Source of the DNA: Pseudomonadota bacterium
GTDB taxonomy: Bacteria; Pseudomonadota; Alphaproteobacteria; Acetobacterales; Acetobacteraceae
Length of the DNA: 64,000 nt
Direction: 5' to 3'
Assembly: GCA_021818505.1 (NCBI GenBank)
Contig: JAKADX010000001.1
Coordinates: 228,049-292,048, forward strand
Part shown: positions 53,713 to 63,321 of the stretch, piece by piece
How the letters are laid out: every line of letters begins with the position of its first letter
Position numbering within the stretch: the first letter of the stretch is position 1
Position numbers and translations under genes: made by a program
Notes under the pieces: generated by a model
Told to the model about the DNA's origin: nothing
Database searches by the model: none
The model's input: the letters and a program-made list of their open reading frames with translations, nothing else

Positions 53713-54450
53713 ATGGTCAAACTCCACAGCGCAGTCCCGTTCGTGCAGATCACGGTGAGGCATGGCTCGCGACCCTGCGACCCGACGCCGATAACGACAC
53801 TTGATGAGCTGTTCTGCGACGACGAATGGCCACCACGCGAATGGCCACCACGCGGGACGTTACCGTTATTGGTGTCTTTTACCGAGGCCGATGCGCGCGA
53901 AATCGCCAAAAATGCAGAAATCCGCATATCCCGCGAGTCCGACATAGCCGATGCGATTAATGGCGCCGTAGAACATCAAGCCGCCGCCTTGCTCACCGGT
54001 GCCTTCTCGACCTTCAACGTGCAGTTGCGCGCACTTGCCGAAAGGCCGGGGCGGTCACGCGGGAGACCACGGGAATATGCCCGAGATGCGTTCCTCCGCG
54101 CGTGCCTGAGTGCGTATTGGCGGCTTACTGGACGTTCCCCGAATTATCGGACCAAGGCGCGTTACAGGACAGCGGACGCCCCAGCAGTGAAGTTCGTAAA
54201 TGAGGTGGTGAAGCGCGGCCTCGATCAGCTTCAACGCTCGCCCGACCCGAATGCTGCTGCTCTCGCATTCTCGGTGCGCCACAAGCTGAAAAATGTGAGC
54301 GCTCGCAGGATGGCAAACTTGATCGAAACCGAGATTACGGAGTCGCGAGCGATAATGCGACGTCACTATCCCGCGGCACCTTTACCGGAGAGATACCCGC
54401 CGCACGACTCGCGCAAGAACGGTCGGACGAGGAGGAACCGGTGCGGATGA
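53713..54450 (+). CDS. Uncharacterised element protein with C-terminal basic region
   Basis: 245 aa, not recognised. The N-terminal third contains a perfect 15-bp tandem duplication (53824-53853) encoding EWPPR twice. The centre (ARDAFLRACLSAYWRLTGRSPNYRTK) is helical and Arg-rich. The C-terminal part (KFVNEVVKRGLDQLQ; ALAFSVRHKLKNVSARRMANLIETEI) is also helical. It ends in a basic tail RKNGRTRRNRCG. No signal peptide, membrane segment or cysteine cluster. Composition suggests a nucleic-acid-binding accessory protein, but nothing proves it. Lower GC in its first third than in neighbouring genes. Confidence 0.7.
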   Translation: MVKLHSAVPFVQITVRHGSRPCDPTPITTLDELFCDDEWPPREWPPRGTLPLLVSFTEADAREIAKNAEIRISRESDIADAINGAVEHQAAALLTGAFSTFNVQLRALAERPGRSRGRPREYARDAFLRACLSAYWRLTGRSPNYRTKARYRTADAPAVKFVNEVVKRGLDQLQRSPDPNAAALAFSVRHKLKNVSARRMANLIETEITESRAIMRRHYPAAPLPERYPPHDSRKNGRTRRNRCG

Positions 54451-54536
54451 TTTTCCGGGGCAAAGTCCCTTGATGACTTGTGCGGTCCGATGCCCAACGT
54501 TGCAAGGGCTATCAACCGCGGGAGACCCGGAGCAAC

Positions 54537-54842
54537 ATGGGCCACGTCGTTACACCCGATGGTGCAAGTGCGGCCGGAAAGCCGGACGGCGCCCCCCTAA
54601 CCGAAGACACTCGCTTGCAGCGGAAGGCAGCCGCGGCGGCACTCACGGCCGCCGGCTACCCGGTGTCCGCCGCTACACTGGACAGCTTGGTGACGCGCGG
54701 CGGCGGGCCACCCTACGTCCTGTTCGGCAAGCACGCGATCTACCGTTGGGGTGATCTGCTGGAATGGGCGAGGCCGCGCGACCGGAAGCCGGGTCAGCCC
54801 GCTCCAGTAGCTCATCGGACAAGCCCGACACAGGCAGCATAG
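54537..54842 (+). CDS. Small AlpA/excisionase-like DNA-binding protein
   Basis: 101 aa. The C-terminal half VSAATLDSLVTRGGGPPYVLFGKHAIYRWGDLLEWARPR has the pattern of the MerR-like winged helix of excisionase/AlpA proteins (helix, then G-x-P-x-Y/F, then a Trp-x-x-Asp-Leu-x-x-Trp helix). The N-terminus is low-complexity. ATG 54537 follows GGAG. In P4-like elements AlpA regulates integrase expression and excision; its place here, after int and before the replication genes, fits. Confidence 0.75.
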   Translation: MGHVVTPDGASAAGKPDGAPLTEDTRLQRKAAAAALTAAGYPVSAATLDSLVTRGGGPPYVLFGKHAIYRWGDLLEWARPRDRKPGQPAPVAHRTSPTQAA

Positions 54843-54968
54843 GAAAGCCGCCGCGGTGCGGCAGCACGCGCGGCGGCGAAATCTGCGTAAGACAGCCGTC
54901 AGCAAGCTGTTTCTACGCGGGTTCGCGTCTCGCGAGCAAGTGCTGCACTCCGGCGGCCGGAGGTTTTG

Positions 54969-55541
54969 ATGGCCGCTCCCGAATTTGCCGACGCCGCAAG
55001 AACTGGCCGCCAGCTTGCGGGCGTGGTGGAAAGGCTGCGCTCGCCATTCGACGGCGAGGGGGCAGCCGTCGCCCTGATCGCAACGCGCCATCACAAGGCG
55101 CTCGGCATGAGCTGGACCGACGTTGCAGACACCGCCTTGCTGCTGGGCGGCAACGCTCGCGATCCCGTCCCACACATCCTTCCGTCGCGGCCGGCCCGGC
55201 GCCAGGCGCCGAAGCAGCCGAAAGCGGCGCGCAGCCGCACCCCGCGTGCACGTCCCGTCCCGCCCGATACTGCGGCGATGCCGGAAGGTGAAGCTTCCGC
55301 GCCGGACCGCTTGCGGGAAGTGATGGCGGACGCGAGCCGACGGCTGGGATTAAGCCTTGATGCCGACGGCGGGACGCATCGCGGCCTCTGCCCGATCTGC
55401 GGCGGACCCTTCGCGCTGCGCCCGTCGGACCGTGTCTTGCTGGTGAACTGCGCATGCGCTGATCCCGCGCTGGCGCGCCTGTCGATCTGGCGCGGCATAA
55501 CGGTCATCGTCGTGCCATACGCGGCGGAGGTCGCATCGTGA
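54969..55541 (+). CDS. Uncharacterised element protein with a possible zinc-ribbon C-terminus
   Basis: 190 aa, not recognised. An N-terminal helical part (EFADAARTGRQLAGVVERLRSPFDGEGAAVALIATRHHKALGMSWTDVADTALLLGG is read in pieces as alternating helices) is followed by a Pro/Arg/Ala linker. The C-terminus has four cysteines arranged C-x2-C...C-x-C (CPICGGPF, VNCAC). ATG 54969 is preceded by GGAGG at five bases; a TTG just before it is less likely. The GTG of the primase overlaps its stop by four bases, so it is translated together with the primase and may be a replication partner. Confidence 0.7.
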   Translation: MAAPEFADAARTGRQLAGVVERLRSPFDGEGAAVALIATRHHKALGMSWTDVADTALLLGGNARDPVPHILPSRPARRQAPKQPKAARSRTPRARPVPPDTAAMPEGEASAPDRLREVMADASRRLGLSLDADGGTHRGLCPICGGPFALRPSDRVLLVNCACADPALARLSIWRGITVIVVPYAAEVAS

Positions 55542-56404
55542 ACGCGGCCGAACTGGCGGTGCGCTGGAATCTCTCCCGCAGCGGCCGGGATTGGCGCGGC
55601 GAATGCCCGGCCTGCGGCTATGCGGACAGCTTCGTCCTGTCACAAGGCAGGGGCGACCGGGCGATCGGCTGGTGCGCGAGCTGCCAGGACGGCGCGGCGA
55701 TCGCGGCGGCGATCCGCGCCACGAAAGGCGGTTGGCAGGCGTCGCCGCCAGCGCCGCCGGCGGGCAACTGCGAAGCGGACCGTGCAAGGCGAAGGGAGCG
55801 CGCCATCGCACTGTGGAATGGCGCCGATCCGGTGCCGGGCACGATCGCCGAAACCTACCTGCACGCCCGCCGAACAGGGCACGTCGCCACAAGCCCGGCA
55901 CTGCGCTTCCGTGGCGACACGCCGCACCCGAACGGCGGCCGGTTGCCCGCGCTGCTGGCCCGCATCGATGGCCCGGCCGGTGACATGATTGCGGTGCACC
56001 GCACCTTCCTGCGCCGGGACGGCTCGGCAAAGGCGGACCTCGATCCGCCGAAAGCGTCCCTCGGCGGCTTCGCAGGCGGCGCCATCCGCCTCGATCCGAT
56101 CGGCGCCGAGCTGGTGATCGGCGAGGGGATCGAGTCTTCGGCCTCCGCTGGCCGCTTTCTCGGCCTTCCGGCATGGGCCGCCGTCGGTGCCGGCAATCTC
56201 GCCCGCTTCCTTGTGCTGCCACCCGAGGTGACGACGGTGCTGATCGCGGCGGACGCGGATCAGGCCGGTGAGTGCGCGGCGCGGGAAGCCGCCGTGCGCT
56301 GGCAGCGCGAAGGCCGGCGCGTGCGCATTGCTCGACCGAACCGTCCGGGGGCGGATTTCAATGATCTGCTGTGCGAGCGCACAACGAAGACACCGCATGC
56401 GTGA
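55538..56404 (+). CDS. Toprim-domain primase-like protein with zinc-binding N-terminus
   Basis: 288 aa. An N-terminal zinc ribbon (CPACGY at about residues 23-28 and CASC at about 46-49), then a DUF7146-type segment (AETYLHARRTGHVATSPALRFRGDTPHPNGGRLPALLARI). The Toprim core follows, with the catalytic Glu in LVIGEGIESSASAGRFLG and the DxD in TVLIAADADQAGECAAREAA. This matches phage/plasmid primase-helicase N-terminal halves. It would prime replication of the excised element. GTG start overlaps the previous stop (GTGA); its own end overlaps the ATPase gene by eight bases. Confidence 0.85.
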   Translation: MNAAELAVRWNLSRSGRDWRGECPACGYADSFVLSQGRGDRAIGWCASCQDGAAIAAAIRATKGGWQASPPAPPAGNCEADRARRRERAIALWNGADPVPGTIAETYLHARRTGHVATSPALRFRGDTPHPNGGRLPALLARIDGPAGDMIAVHRTFLRRDGSAKADLDPPKASLGGFAGGAIRLDPIGAELVIGEGIESSASAGRFLGLPAWAAVGAGNLARFLVLPPEVTTVLIAADADQAGECAAREAAVRWQREGRRVRIARPNRPGADFNDLLCERTTKTPHA

Positions 56405-57947
56405 CATCCTCGCCGCCGGGGCAGATCTGAACGGCGCCGCGACGCCGACTGAGGCGGCTGGCTTCAGTATCAGCGATCCGCCGCCCGAAAAGCCGGCCGA
56501 GGCCGTGGCACGGCTCGCGAAGCTGCCACGGCTGGACTATGAACAGCAACGCGTGGCCGAGGCGGGCAAGCTGGGCGTACGTGTCTCTACGCTTGACGAT
56601 GCAGTGGCGAGCGCCCGAGGGGATGGCCCAGTTGCCGAACCCGGCCAAGGCCGGCCGCTGCGTATCAGCCGGCCCGATCCGTGGCCGCATGCGGTGGACG
56701 GCGCCGAACTGCTTGACGCTATTTCTGCCTTTTTCAGCCGGCACGTGTTCCTGCCGCCGGGTGCCGCCGATGCGCTCGCCGCGTGGACTGTGCATACCTA
56801 CTGCTTCATCTGGTTTCGGCATTCGCCGCGCATCGGGTTCACATCGCCCGAAAAACGGTGCGGCAAGACGACTGCGCTTGATGCACTTGCACTGCTTGTC
56901 TGTGCGCCGGTCACGACCGCAAACGTCACCGCGGCGGCGCTGTTCCGCACGATTGAGCTGGCGGCGCCAACGTTGCTGATCGATGAAGCCGACACCTTTT
57001 TGCGCGAAAATGAGGATTTGCGCGGCGCGATCAACGCGGGCCACAAGCGCGGCGGCCAGGTGATCCGCTGCGTCGGGGACGATGCCGAGCCGCGCGCATT
57101 TTCCGTCTTCGCGCCGGCTGCCATCGCCGCAATCGGGCGACTGCCTGGCACGATTCAGGATCGCGCCTTGATGGTGCGCATGAAGCGCGCAACGCGCGCC
57201 GAACGCCCTGCGCCCTTCGACGCGAAGGCCGAGGTTGAGGGCGAGCGGCTGGCGCGCATGTGCGCCCGCTGGGTTGCAGATCACGCGGACGAATTGCCCA
57301 TTTTTGAGCCGAAATTACCGCCGGGGCTGTTCAACCGGGCCGCCGATAATTGGCGCTGTCTGTTCGCCATCGCCGAGCTGGCCGGCGGCAACTGGCCGGT
57401 GCGGCTGACCGAGGCTTCCGCCAGGCTGGCACCGGACGATGACGATGAGGGCCGCGGCATTCGGCTGCTGGACGATATCCGCGCCATCTTCGCCACTCGC
57501 GGCACGGACCGGATCGCGTCCGCCGAGCTGGTGGAGGCATTGGTCGCGATCGAAACCTCGCCGTGGTCGGATTTCAGCCGCGGCCGGCCAATGACGCCGG
57601 CGATGCTTGCACGCATGCTCGGCGGCTTCGGCCTTGCGCCGGACACGGTGCGCATCGGCGACAGGACCCCAAAGGGCTATTACCGCCACGCCTTCGCAGA
57701 GGTATGGCGCCGCTACCTGTCCGACGAGCCGGACACCGCAAGGCCCGCCGAAGGGGGAATGGAAGCGCAACACCGCCACAACCCGCAGGAAACTACGAAA
57801 AACGGCGTCCACGAGCCGCAACACGACTGGGCCGACGTTGCGGCCCACGAGCGCGAAATTTCCTGGAATTCTGCGGCTTGTGGCGGTGTTGCGGATCAGG
57901 ACCCGATTCCGGGCGAACCGGGCGACATGTGGCGGGCCGAACCGTGA
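56397..57947 (+). CDS. DUF3631-containing helicase/ATPase-like replication protein
   Basis: 516 aa. P-loop SPEKRCGKTTALDALALL (residues about 150-170) and Walker B APTLLIDEADTFL, followed by AINAGHKRGGQVIRCVGDD, FAPAAIAAIGRLPGTIQDRALMVRMKRA. The DUF3631 region (LADHADELP-type, here WVADHADELPIFEPKLPPGLFNRAADNWRCLFAIAELAGG) follows. The family is common beside Toprim primases in prophages and islands and is presumed to be the replicative helicase or loader. The C-terminal 60 residues are hydrophilic and poorly conserved in appearance. Overlaps the primase gene by eight bases. Confidence 0.85.
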   Translation: MRDILAAGADLNGAATPTEAAGFSISDPPPEKPAEAVARLAKLPRLDYEQQRVAEAGKLGVRVSTLDDAVASARGDGPVAEPGQGRPLRISRPDPWPHAVDGAELLDAISAFFSRHVFLPPGAADALAAWTVHTYCFIWFRHSPRIGFTSPEKRCGKTTALDALALLVCAPVTTANVTAAALFRTIELAAPTLLIDEADTFLRENEDLRGAINAGHKRGGQVIRCVGDDAEPRAFSVFAPAAIAAIGRLPGTIQDRALMVRMKRATRAERPAPFDAKAEVEGERLARMCARWVADHADELPIFEPKLPPGLFNRAADNWRCLFAIAELAGGNWPVRLTEASARLAPDDDDEGRGIRLLDDIRAIFATRGTDRIASAELVEALVAIETSPWSDFSRGRPMTPAMLARMLGGFGLAPDTVRIGDRTPKGYYRHAFAEVWRRYLSDEPDTARPAEGGMEAQHRHNPQETTKNGVHEPQHDWADVAAHEREISWNSAACGGVADQDPIPGEPGDMWRAEP

Positions 57948-58005
57948 TGGGGCGCTGCCGGTTCCCCATCGCCAAGCCGCGAGTCGGCCGGCTAGGCTTG
58001 CGCGC

Positions 58006-60929
58006 ATGACGCCGGAACAGTTCATCGCCAAGTGGCAGGCCAGCACGCGCAGCGAGGCCGCCGCGTCCAAGGAGCACTTCCTCGACCTGTGCGCTCTGCT
58101 CGGCGTGGACACGCCGAATTCGGACCCGACCGGCACGGCCTACGCATTTGAAAAGGGCGTGCAGAAGGCGAGCGGTGGCGCCGGCTGGGCGGATGTGTGG
58201 AAGCGCGGCTGCTTCGGCTGGGAATACAAATCCCGTGGCGGCGATCTGGAAGCGGCGCATGACCAGTTGCTCCGCTACGCCGGCGCGCTGGAAAATCCGC
58301 CGCTGCTGATCAGCAGCGACATGGACCGGATCATCGTCCGCACCAACTGGACGAATGCAGTTACCGAGCGGCACGAATTCGGCCTTGCCGACCTGCGCGA
58401 TCCGATAGTGCGCGCACACCTCGCCGCGTGCTGGACCAACCCGGATCACTGGCGGCCAGCCACCACGCGGCAGGCGTTGACCGAAAAGGCCGCAGGCGAG
58501 TTCGCCGAGCTGGCGAAGCGGCTGCGCGAGCGGGACCACGATCCGCAGGCGGTGGCGCATTTCGTCAACCGGCTGGTGTTCTGCCTGTTCGCCGATGACG
58601 TGGCATTGCTGCCCGCCGGCCTGTTCGAAGAAATGCTGACTACCACGAAGCGCAATCCGGCTGAATTCCCGACGCTGGCGCGCGAATTGTTCGGCGCGAT
58701 GGCCGAGCGCGGCGGCCGGATCGGGTTCAAGCCTGTGCAATGGTTCAACGGCGGCCTGTTCGATGACGACGCCGCGCTGCCGCTGACAGCGGAGGATATC
58801 GCGCTGGTGGAACGCGCCGCGGCGCTGGATTGGGCGGAAATTGACCCCTCCGTCCTCGGCACGCTGTTTGAGCGCGGGCTTGACCCCGACAAGCGCAGCC
58901 AACTCGGCGCGCACTACACCGACCGCGAGAAAATCGAAAAGCTGATTGATCCGGTGATCCGCCGCCCCTTGCTCGCGGAGTGGCAGGCTACGAAGGCGCG
59001 CATCGAGGCCGCGCAGGCGAAGGCAACGGAAACCAAAGGGCGCAAGCCGCGTGCCGGTAAGTCGCGACAGCCGCCGGGCACGGCTGAATTGCGCACCTTC
59101 CTGGACCGGCTGCGCGCTTTTCGCGTGCTGGACCCGGCGTGCGGTTCGGGCAACTTCCTCTACCTCGCGCTCCGAGCGCTGAAAGACCTTGAGCACCAAG
59201 CGATGGTGGAAGCGGAGACGCTGGGGCTGCAACCCGAGTTCCGCCAGGTCGGACCGGAATCGGTGCTGGGCATCGAAATCAGCCCCTACGCGGCCGAGCT
59301 GGCGCGCGTGTCAGTCTGGATCGGCCATATCCAACGGGCGCGGCGCCACGGGCTGCCGCCGCCTTCGGACCCGGTGCTGCGCAAGTTGGACACGATCGAA
59401 TGTCGCGACGCGGTGCTGGCACCGGACGGCACGGCGGCGGCGTGGCCGAAGGCGGATGCGATCGTGGGCAATCCGCCGTTTCTCGGCGGCAAGATGATGC
59501 GGCGCGTGCTCGGGGATGCGTATTGCGACTCCCTGTTCGCGGCCTATGCCGGCCGCGTACCGGCCGAAGCCGATCTGGTCTGCTATTGGTTCGAGGCGGC
59601 GCGCGCGGCGTTGGACCGCGGCGACGTGGACCGCGTCGGGCTGGTCGCGACGAACAGCATCCGGGGCGGTGCAAACCGGATCGTGCTGGATCGCATCGAG
59701 CGCGCGGGAGTCATCACCGAGGCATGGAGTGATGAAGCATGGACCGTGGAAGGTGCGGCCGTGCGCGTCTCTCTGGTCTGCTTCACCACGGCAGCGCTCG
59801 CGGGGCCGCGGTGGTTGGATGGTGCGGTTGTCGAGCGCATCCACGCGGACCTGACCGGCGCCGACGGCATCGACCTGACGCGCGCCGCAGTACTGGCGGA
59901 AAATCGCGGTGTCGCCTTCATGGGCGACACCAAGGGCGGCGCGTTCGACGTGCCGGGCGATCGGGCGCGCTCGTGGCTCGCGCTGCCCAGCAATGCAAAT
60001 GGCCGGCCGAATGCCGACGTGCTGCGGCCGTGGGCGAACGGCATGGACGTGACACGCCGGCCTTCCGACACATGGATCATCGATTTCGGCTGGACGATGA
60101 GCGAAGCGGAGGCGGCGTTCTATGCAGCGCCATTCGCCATGTGGCGGAGCATGTGCGGCCTGTGCGGGCCAGCAACAAGCGCGAAGCCTACGCGCGCAAC
60201 TGGTGGCGACACGTCGAGCCGCGACCGGGCATGGCGGAAGCGCTGCGTTCGCTCCGCCGCTTTATCGTGACCCCGACGGTAGCGAAGCACCGGCTGTTTG
60301 CATGGATGGCACACCCGACATTGCCGGATCATCAGTTGATCGCGATTGCCCGCGATGATGACACGACGTTCGGCATCCTTCACAGTCGGTTCCATGAAGT
60401 GTGGGCGCTGCGGCTTGGCACGTCTCTGGAAGATCGGCCGCGCTACACGCCCAGCACGACCTTCGAGACGTTCCCGTTTCCGGCCGGCCTGGAACCGAGC
60501 GTGCCCGCTACAGACTATGCGGCCGATCCGCACGCACGGCGCATTGCCGAGGTGGCCCGTGCGCTGGTGGAGGCGCGCGAGCGCTGGCTGAATCCGCCCG
60601 AGCTGGTGCAGCGCGTGCCGGATGTGGTGCCCGGCTTCCCCGACCGCATCCTGCCCCGCGACGCGGCTGAGGCGGAGCTGCTGAAGCGGCGCACGCTCAC
60701 GAACCTCTACAACATGCGCGGCAGCCCGGAAGGCGCGTGGCTGGACAACATGCACCGCGCCCTGGACGAAGCCGTCGCCGCCACCTACGGCTGGCCGGGC
60801 GACCTGCCCGATGATGAGGTGCTGCGGCGGCTGCTGGTGTTGAATCAGGCGCGGGCCGCGGAGGCAAGCGCGGGGGATGCCGTTGCGGATGCGCACCCGC
60901 AACCCGCCGGCATGCAACCGATCTCGTGA
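58006..60929 (+). pseudogene. MmeI-type (type IIL) restriction-methyltransferase, interrupted by one frameshift at about 60136
   Basis: The first frame (58006-60270) begins MTPEQFIAKWQASTRSEAA. It has an MmeI-like nuclease region with a PD-ExK-type site (ADVWKRGCFGWEYKSRG), a helical spacer, and an N6-adenine methyltransferase core: motif I DPACGSGNFLYLAL, then GIEISPYAAELARVS, and motif IV IVGNPPFLGGKMM. After EAAFYAAPFA it leaves the family sequence. The expected continuation HVAEHVRPVRASNKREAYARNW is found from 60138 in another frame and runs to the stop at 60929 with the C-terminal specificity region. One missing base near 60136-60138 explains this. Repaired length would be about 974 aa. 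Either an inactivated gene, a programmed or phase-type shift (no homopolymer is seen), or a sequencing error. Confidence 0.85.
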
Positions 60930-61199
60930 CGGCACCCTGCCGGAGAGTGGCAAAAAAGGCCGCTTTCGGGCCGGCTTGACCGATCATAATGTGGCTTATG
61001 CGGCACGGCCTCGGAGGCGTCCCGCAAACGACCGTTTGCCGGACACAGGCCGCTTTGCCAAACTGTCGGGCCGGTGTCGTGTTAAAGGGGTCTAGGCGCG
61101 GGTGCCCAGCGTTGCGTTTCTGGTTCTGACCGGTTACTGGCAGGAACTGCCTTGATTCTCTAGTTCACCCCACGCGGGGTTTGCACTGCGAGCAAGCCG

Positions 61200-61847
61200 A
61201 TGAGAACGCCACCAAATCTATCTTCAGGAGAGCTTAGACACCAGCTCGAAGTCGATAATTGTCCTCACTGCGGCACCGCCAAACCGACCCTGGCTCTCCC
61301 AACGATGCATGGGCAAGGTGTCGTTCATTCTCAGGACTACTCCCACCAAAACCGCTTTATGTGGTTGACATACATCTGCTCGACCTGCGGAAAAGGAGTC
61401 CTCGCGGGAGCTAAAGTGAATGCCGACTACACGCAGGAGCGAGTCGGTCTGTTCCCTGCCCCACGGACGATATCTGAAGACGTTCCTGATCCAGCGCGCA
61501 ACTACCTTTTGCAGGCAATTAGAAGCCTTAGCGCGCCCGATGGAGCGGTGATGCTGGCCGCGTCCTCGGTAGACGCGATGCTTAAGACGAAGAATCTGGT
61601 GAACGGTTCGTTGTACACTCGGATTAACGAGGCGAAAGACACCCACCTGATCACGCCTGAAATGGCGGATTGGGCGGATGATGTGCGGCTCGATGCAAAC
61701 GACTCCCGCCATGCCGATCTGAACCAACCTCACCACACGCTGCAATCAGCCGAGCGAGCGGTGGAATTTGCCGTAGCGCTGGCAGAGGCGCTTTTTGTCC
61801 TGCCCGCCCGCGTTCAGCGCGGCCGTCGCGCGGCTAAGGGAAAGTAG
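61200..61847 (+). CDS. DUF4145 domain-containing protein
   Basis: 215 aa. N-terminal zinc-ribbon-like part with CPHC (about residue 21) and CSTC (about residue 60), then the DUF4145 helical domain: PDPARNYLLQAIRSLSAPDGAVMLAASSVDAMLKTK and ADWADDVRLDANDSRHADLNQPHH. DUF4145 proteins often lie beside restriction-modification and other defence genes; the molecular role is unknown. ATG 61200 is preceded by GAGCAAG. It is separated from the restriction gene by 270 bases of noncoding sequence with AT-richer composition than the flanks. Confidence 0.85.
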   Translation: MRTPPNLSSGELRHQLEVDNCPHCGTAKPTLALPTMHGQGVVHSQDYSHQNRFMWLTYICSTCGKGVLAGAKVNADYTQERVGLFPAPRTISEDVPDPARNYLLQAIRSLSAPDGAVMLAASSVDAMLKTKNLVNGSLYTRINEAKDTHLITPEMADWADDVRLDANDSRHADLNQPHHTLQSAERAVEFAVALAEALFVLPARVQRGRRAAKGK

Positions 61848-61937
61848 CTTCCTGTAGAAATCAAGAGTTCTGCCCAGCCGCCAACCCCCGGAAATTCCCC
61901 CTCTTTTTCCGTGCGGGATATTCGTGCATAAAGGCGC

Positions 61938-62081
61938 ATGCTCAAAGCCCCGAAATCCCTGCGCGTGGTGCCCCCAGCCGGCGACGACCTGCATGCGCGG
62001 CGCGCGCAGGAAGCGGTTGACCGCATCCTGGCAGCCGAGCCGGAACCGCGGCGGACCCCGCAGCCGAAGGGCCATGCGTGA
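61938..62081 (+). CDS. Small protein of 47 residues, unknown
   Basis: MLKAPKSLRVVPPAGDDLHA then a helix ARRAQEAVDRILAAEPE and a basic tail. ATG 61938 follows AAAGGCGC. Its TGA overlaps the GTG of the next gene by four bases, the same coupling seen at three other junctions in the window, which supports it as real. No known family recognised. Confidence 0.5.
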   Translation: MLKAPKSLRVVPPAGDDLHARRAQEAVDRILAAEPEPRRTPQPKGHA

Positions 62082-62527
62082 CGGGAGCGGCCATGCGGCA
62101 GCACGAAATTGACGCCCAACTTGCGGCAATCCTTCACCTCATGGCCGGATGGGAAGGGGCGTCGCTGGCCGCGAGAAGGGAGCGGCAAGAACGGATAGAG
62201 GAGCATCAGCGCGCTCTCTCCAGTGCCTATGGTATGCGACGCGGATGGCAGAGAGCGGCCGAACGATTTCCGCTCAAAGCCCTCGCGCGTGTGAGCGGCG
62301 CCGACGAAGAATGGGAACACGAATTCACGGATCACCGCTCGTTCTGGATGCTTGCCGGCAAACCCATTGCCGTCGTGGCACATCTCTACAGTTGCGATGA
62401 CGAGCGGCGCGACGCGGCGCGTGACTGGGCGGCACGCCGAGGGCTTCGCGCGACGTTTCCGGTCGATTTTCCGAGCTGGTGGTATCCAGGTCGGACGACC
62501 CTGATCGAGATCACGCGCGCAAGCTGA
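62078..62527 (+). CDS. Uncharacterised element protein
   Basis: 149 aa from GTG 62078, which has AAGGG upstream and overlaps the previous small ORF by GTGA. ATG 62093 behind GGGAG would give 144 aa. The first half is helical (EIDAQLAAILHLMAGWEGASLAARRERQERIEEHQRAL in parts). The second half has mixed beta features: SFWMLAGKPIAVVAHLYSCDDERRDAARDWAARRGLRA and a Trp pair near the end, FPSWWYPGRTTLIEI. It resembles small phage-type hypothetical proteins. Function unknown. Confidence 0.65.
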   Translation: MTGAAMRQHEIDAQLAAILHLMAGWEGASLAARRERQERIEEHQRALSSAYGMRRGWQRAAERFPLKALARVSGADEEWEHEFTDHRSFWMLAGKPIAVVAHLYSCDDERRDAARDWAARRGLRATFPVDFPSWWYPGRTTLIEITRAS

Positions 62528-62634
62528 GGTCGCAAGGCGCTTCATGAGTGCCTCGCCGACGCAGTCAAAGTTGGCGCTTGGACGGCTGGCGACGCCGGTT
62601 GTGCCGGCCATGCCGCCTCTCGTAGGATCGCGTC

Positions 62635-63321
62635 GTGAATGCTTTGCCCAACCTGATCGGCCTCGGCCTCTACACCATCCCGGAAGCCGCGCGGCTCGCC
62701 GAAGTGACGCCCGCGCAGGTTCGCGGTTGGGTGCATGGCTACCGTGACGGCGCCGACAAGCCGCGGCGCACGGCCGTTGTCGGCCATGCACTCCCGGACG
62801 CGGAAGGCAAGACGGCGCTGTCTTTCCGCGAGCTGATCGAGGTTCGGTTTATCCGCCACTTCCTGCGCGCCGGCGTGTCGTGGCGCAACATCCGGCGCGC
62901 CGCGGCGGAAGCGCGGCGTGACTTGTTGAGCGAATCCGGGCGCCGGCTGCGCTTCTCGACGGACGGCGTGACGATCTTCGCCGACTCGCTGGCTCGCAGC
63001 GGGGATCGCACCGCGCTGGACCTGGTGGCGAACCAGTACGTGATGCTGCATTTGCTGGCGCAAAGCATCCGCTCGGAATTCGACCTTGAGGCCGAGGATG
63101 TGATCCAGGCATGGCACCCTCGGCCGCAAACGCCGCTGGTGCTGCTGGACCCGCGGCGATCCTTCGGCCACCCGATCGTGGAACCCGGCGTGCCGACGCA
63201 GGCGCTGGCCGATGCGCTGCGGGCCGAGGGAGGGGACGCCGCCCGCGTCGCCGCGCTGTTCGGCACGTCGCAGGACGCGGTGCGGCAGGCTGCTGGCTTC
63301 GAGATGACCGTCGCGGCGTGA
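62635..63321 (+). CDS. MerR-like HTH plus DUF433 protein, likely antitoxin
   Basis: 228 aa. N-terminal helix-turn-helix of MerR/excisionase kind (YTIPEAARLAEVTPAQVRGWVHGY), a helical middle (FRELIEVRFIRHFLRAGVSWRNIRRAA), and a C-terminal DUF433 unit (DPRRSFGHPIVEPGVPTQALADALRAEGGDAARVAALFGTSQDAV in pieces). DUF433 proteins pair with PIN-like toxins as antitoxins. GTG 62635 start; its stop overlaps the next gene's GTG by four bases, as expected for a toxin-antitoxin pair. Confidence 0.85.
   Translation: MNALPNLIGLGLYTIPEAARLAEVTPAQVRGWVHGYRDGADKPRRTAVVGHALPDAEGKTALSFRELIEVRFIRHFLRAGVSWRNIRRAAAEARRDLLSESGRRLRFSTDGVTIFADSLARSGDRTALDLVANQYVMLHLLAQSIRSEFDLEAEDVIQAWHPRPQTPLVLLDPRRSFGHPIVEPGVPTQALADALRAEGGDAARVAALFGTSQDAVRQAAGFEMTVAA

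Noticed and set aside
57607..58005. Upstream extension of the restriction gene frame
   Set aside because: It overlaps the end of the DUF3631 gene in another phase and is Arg/Thr-rich. The MmeI-like sequence starts at the ATG at 58006.
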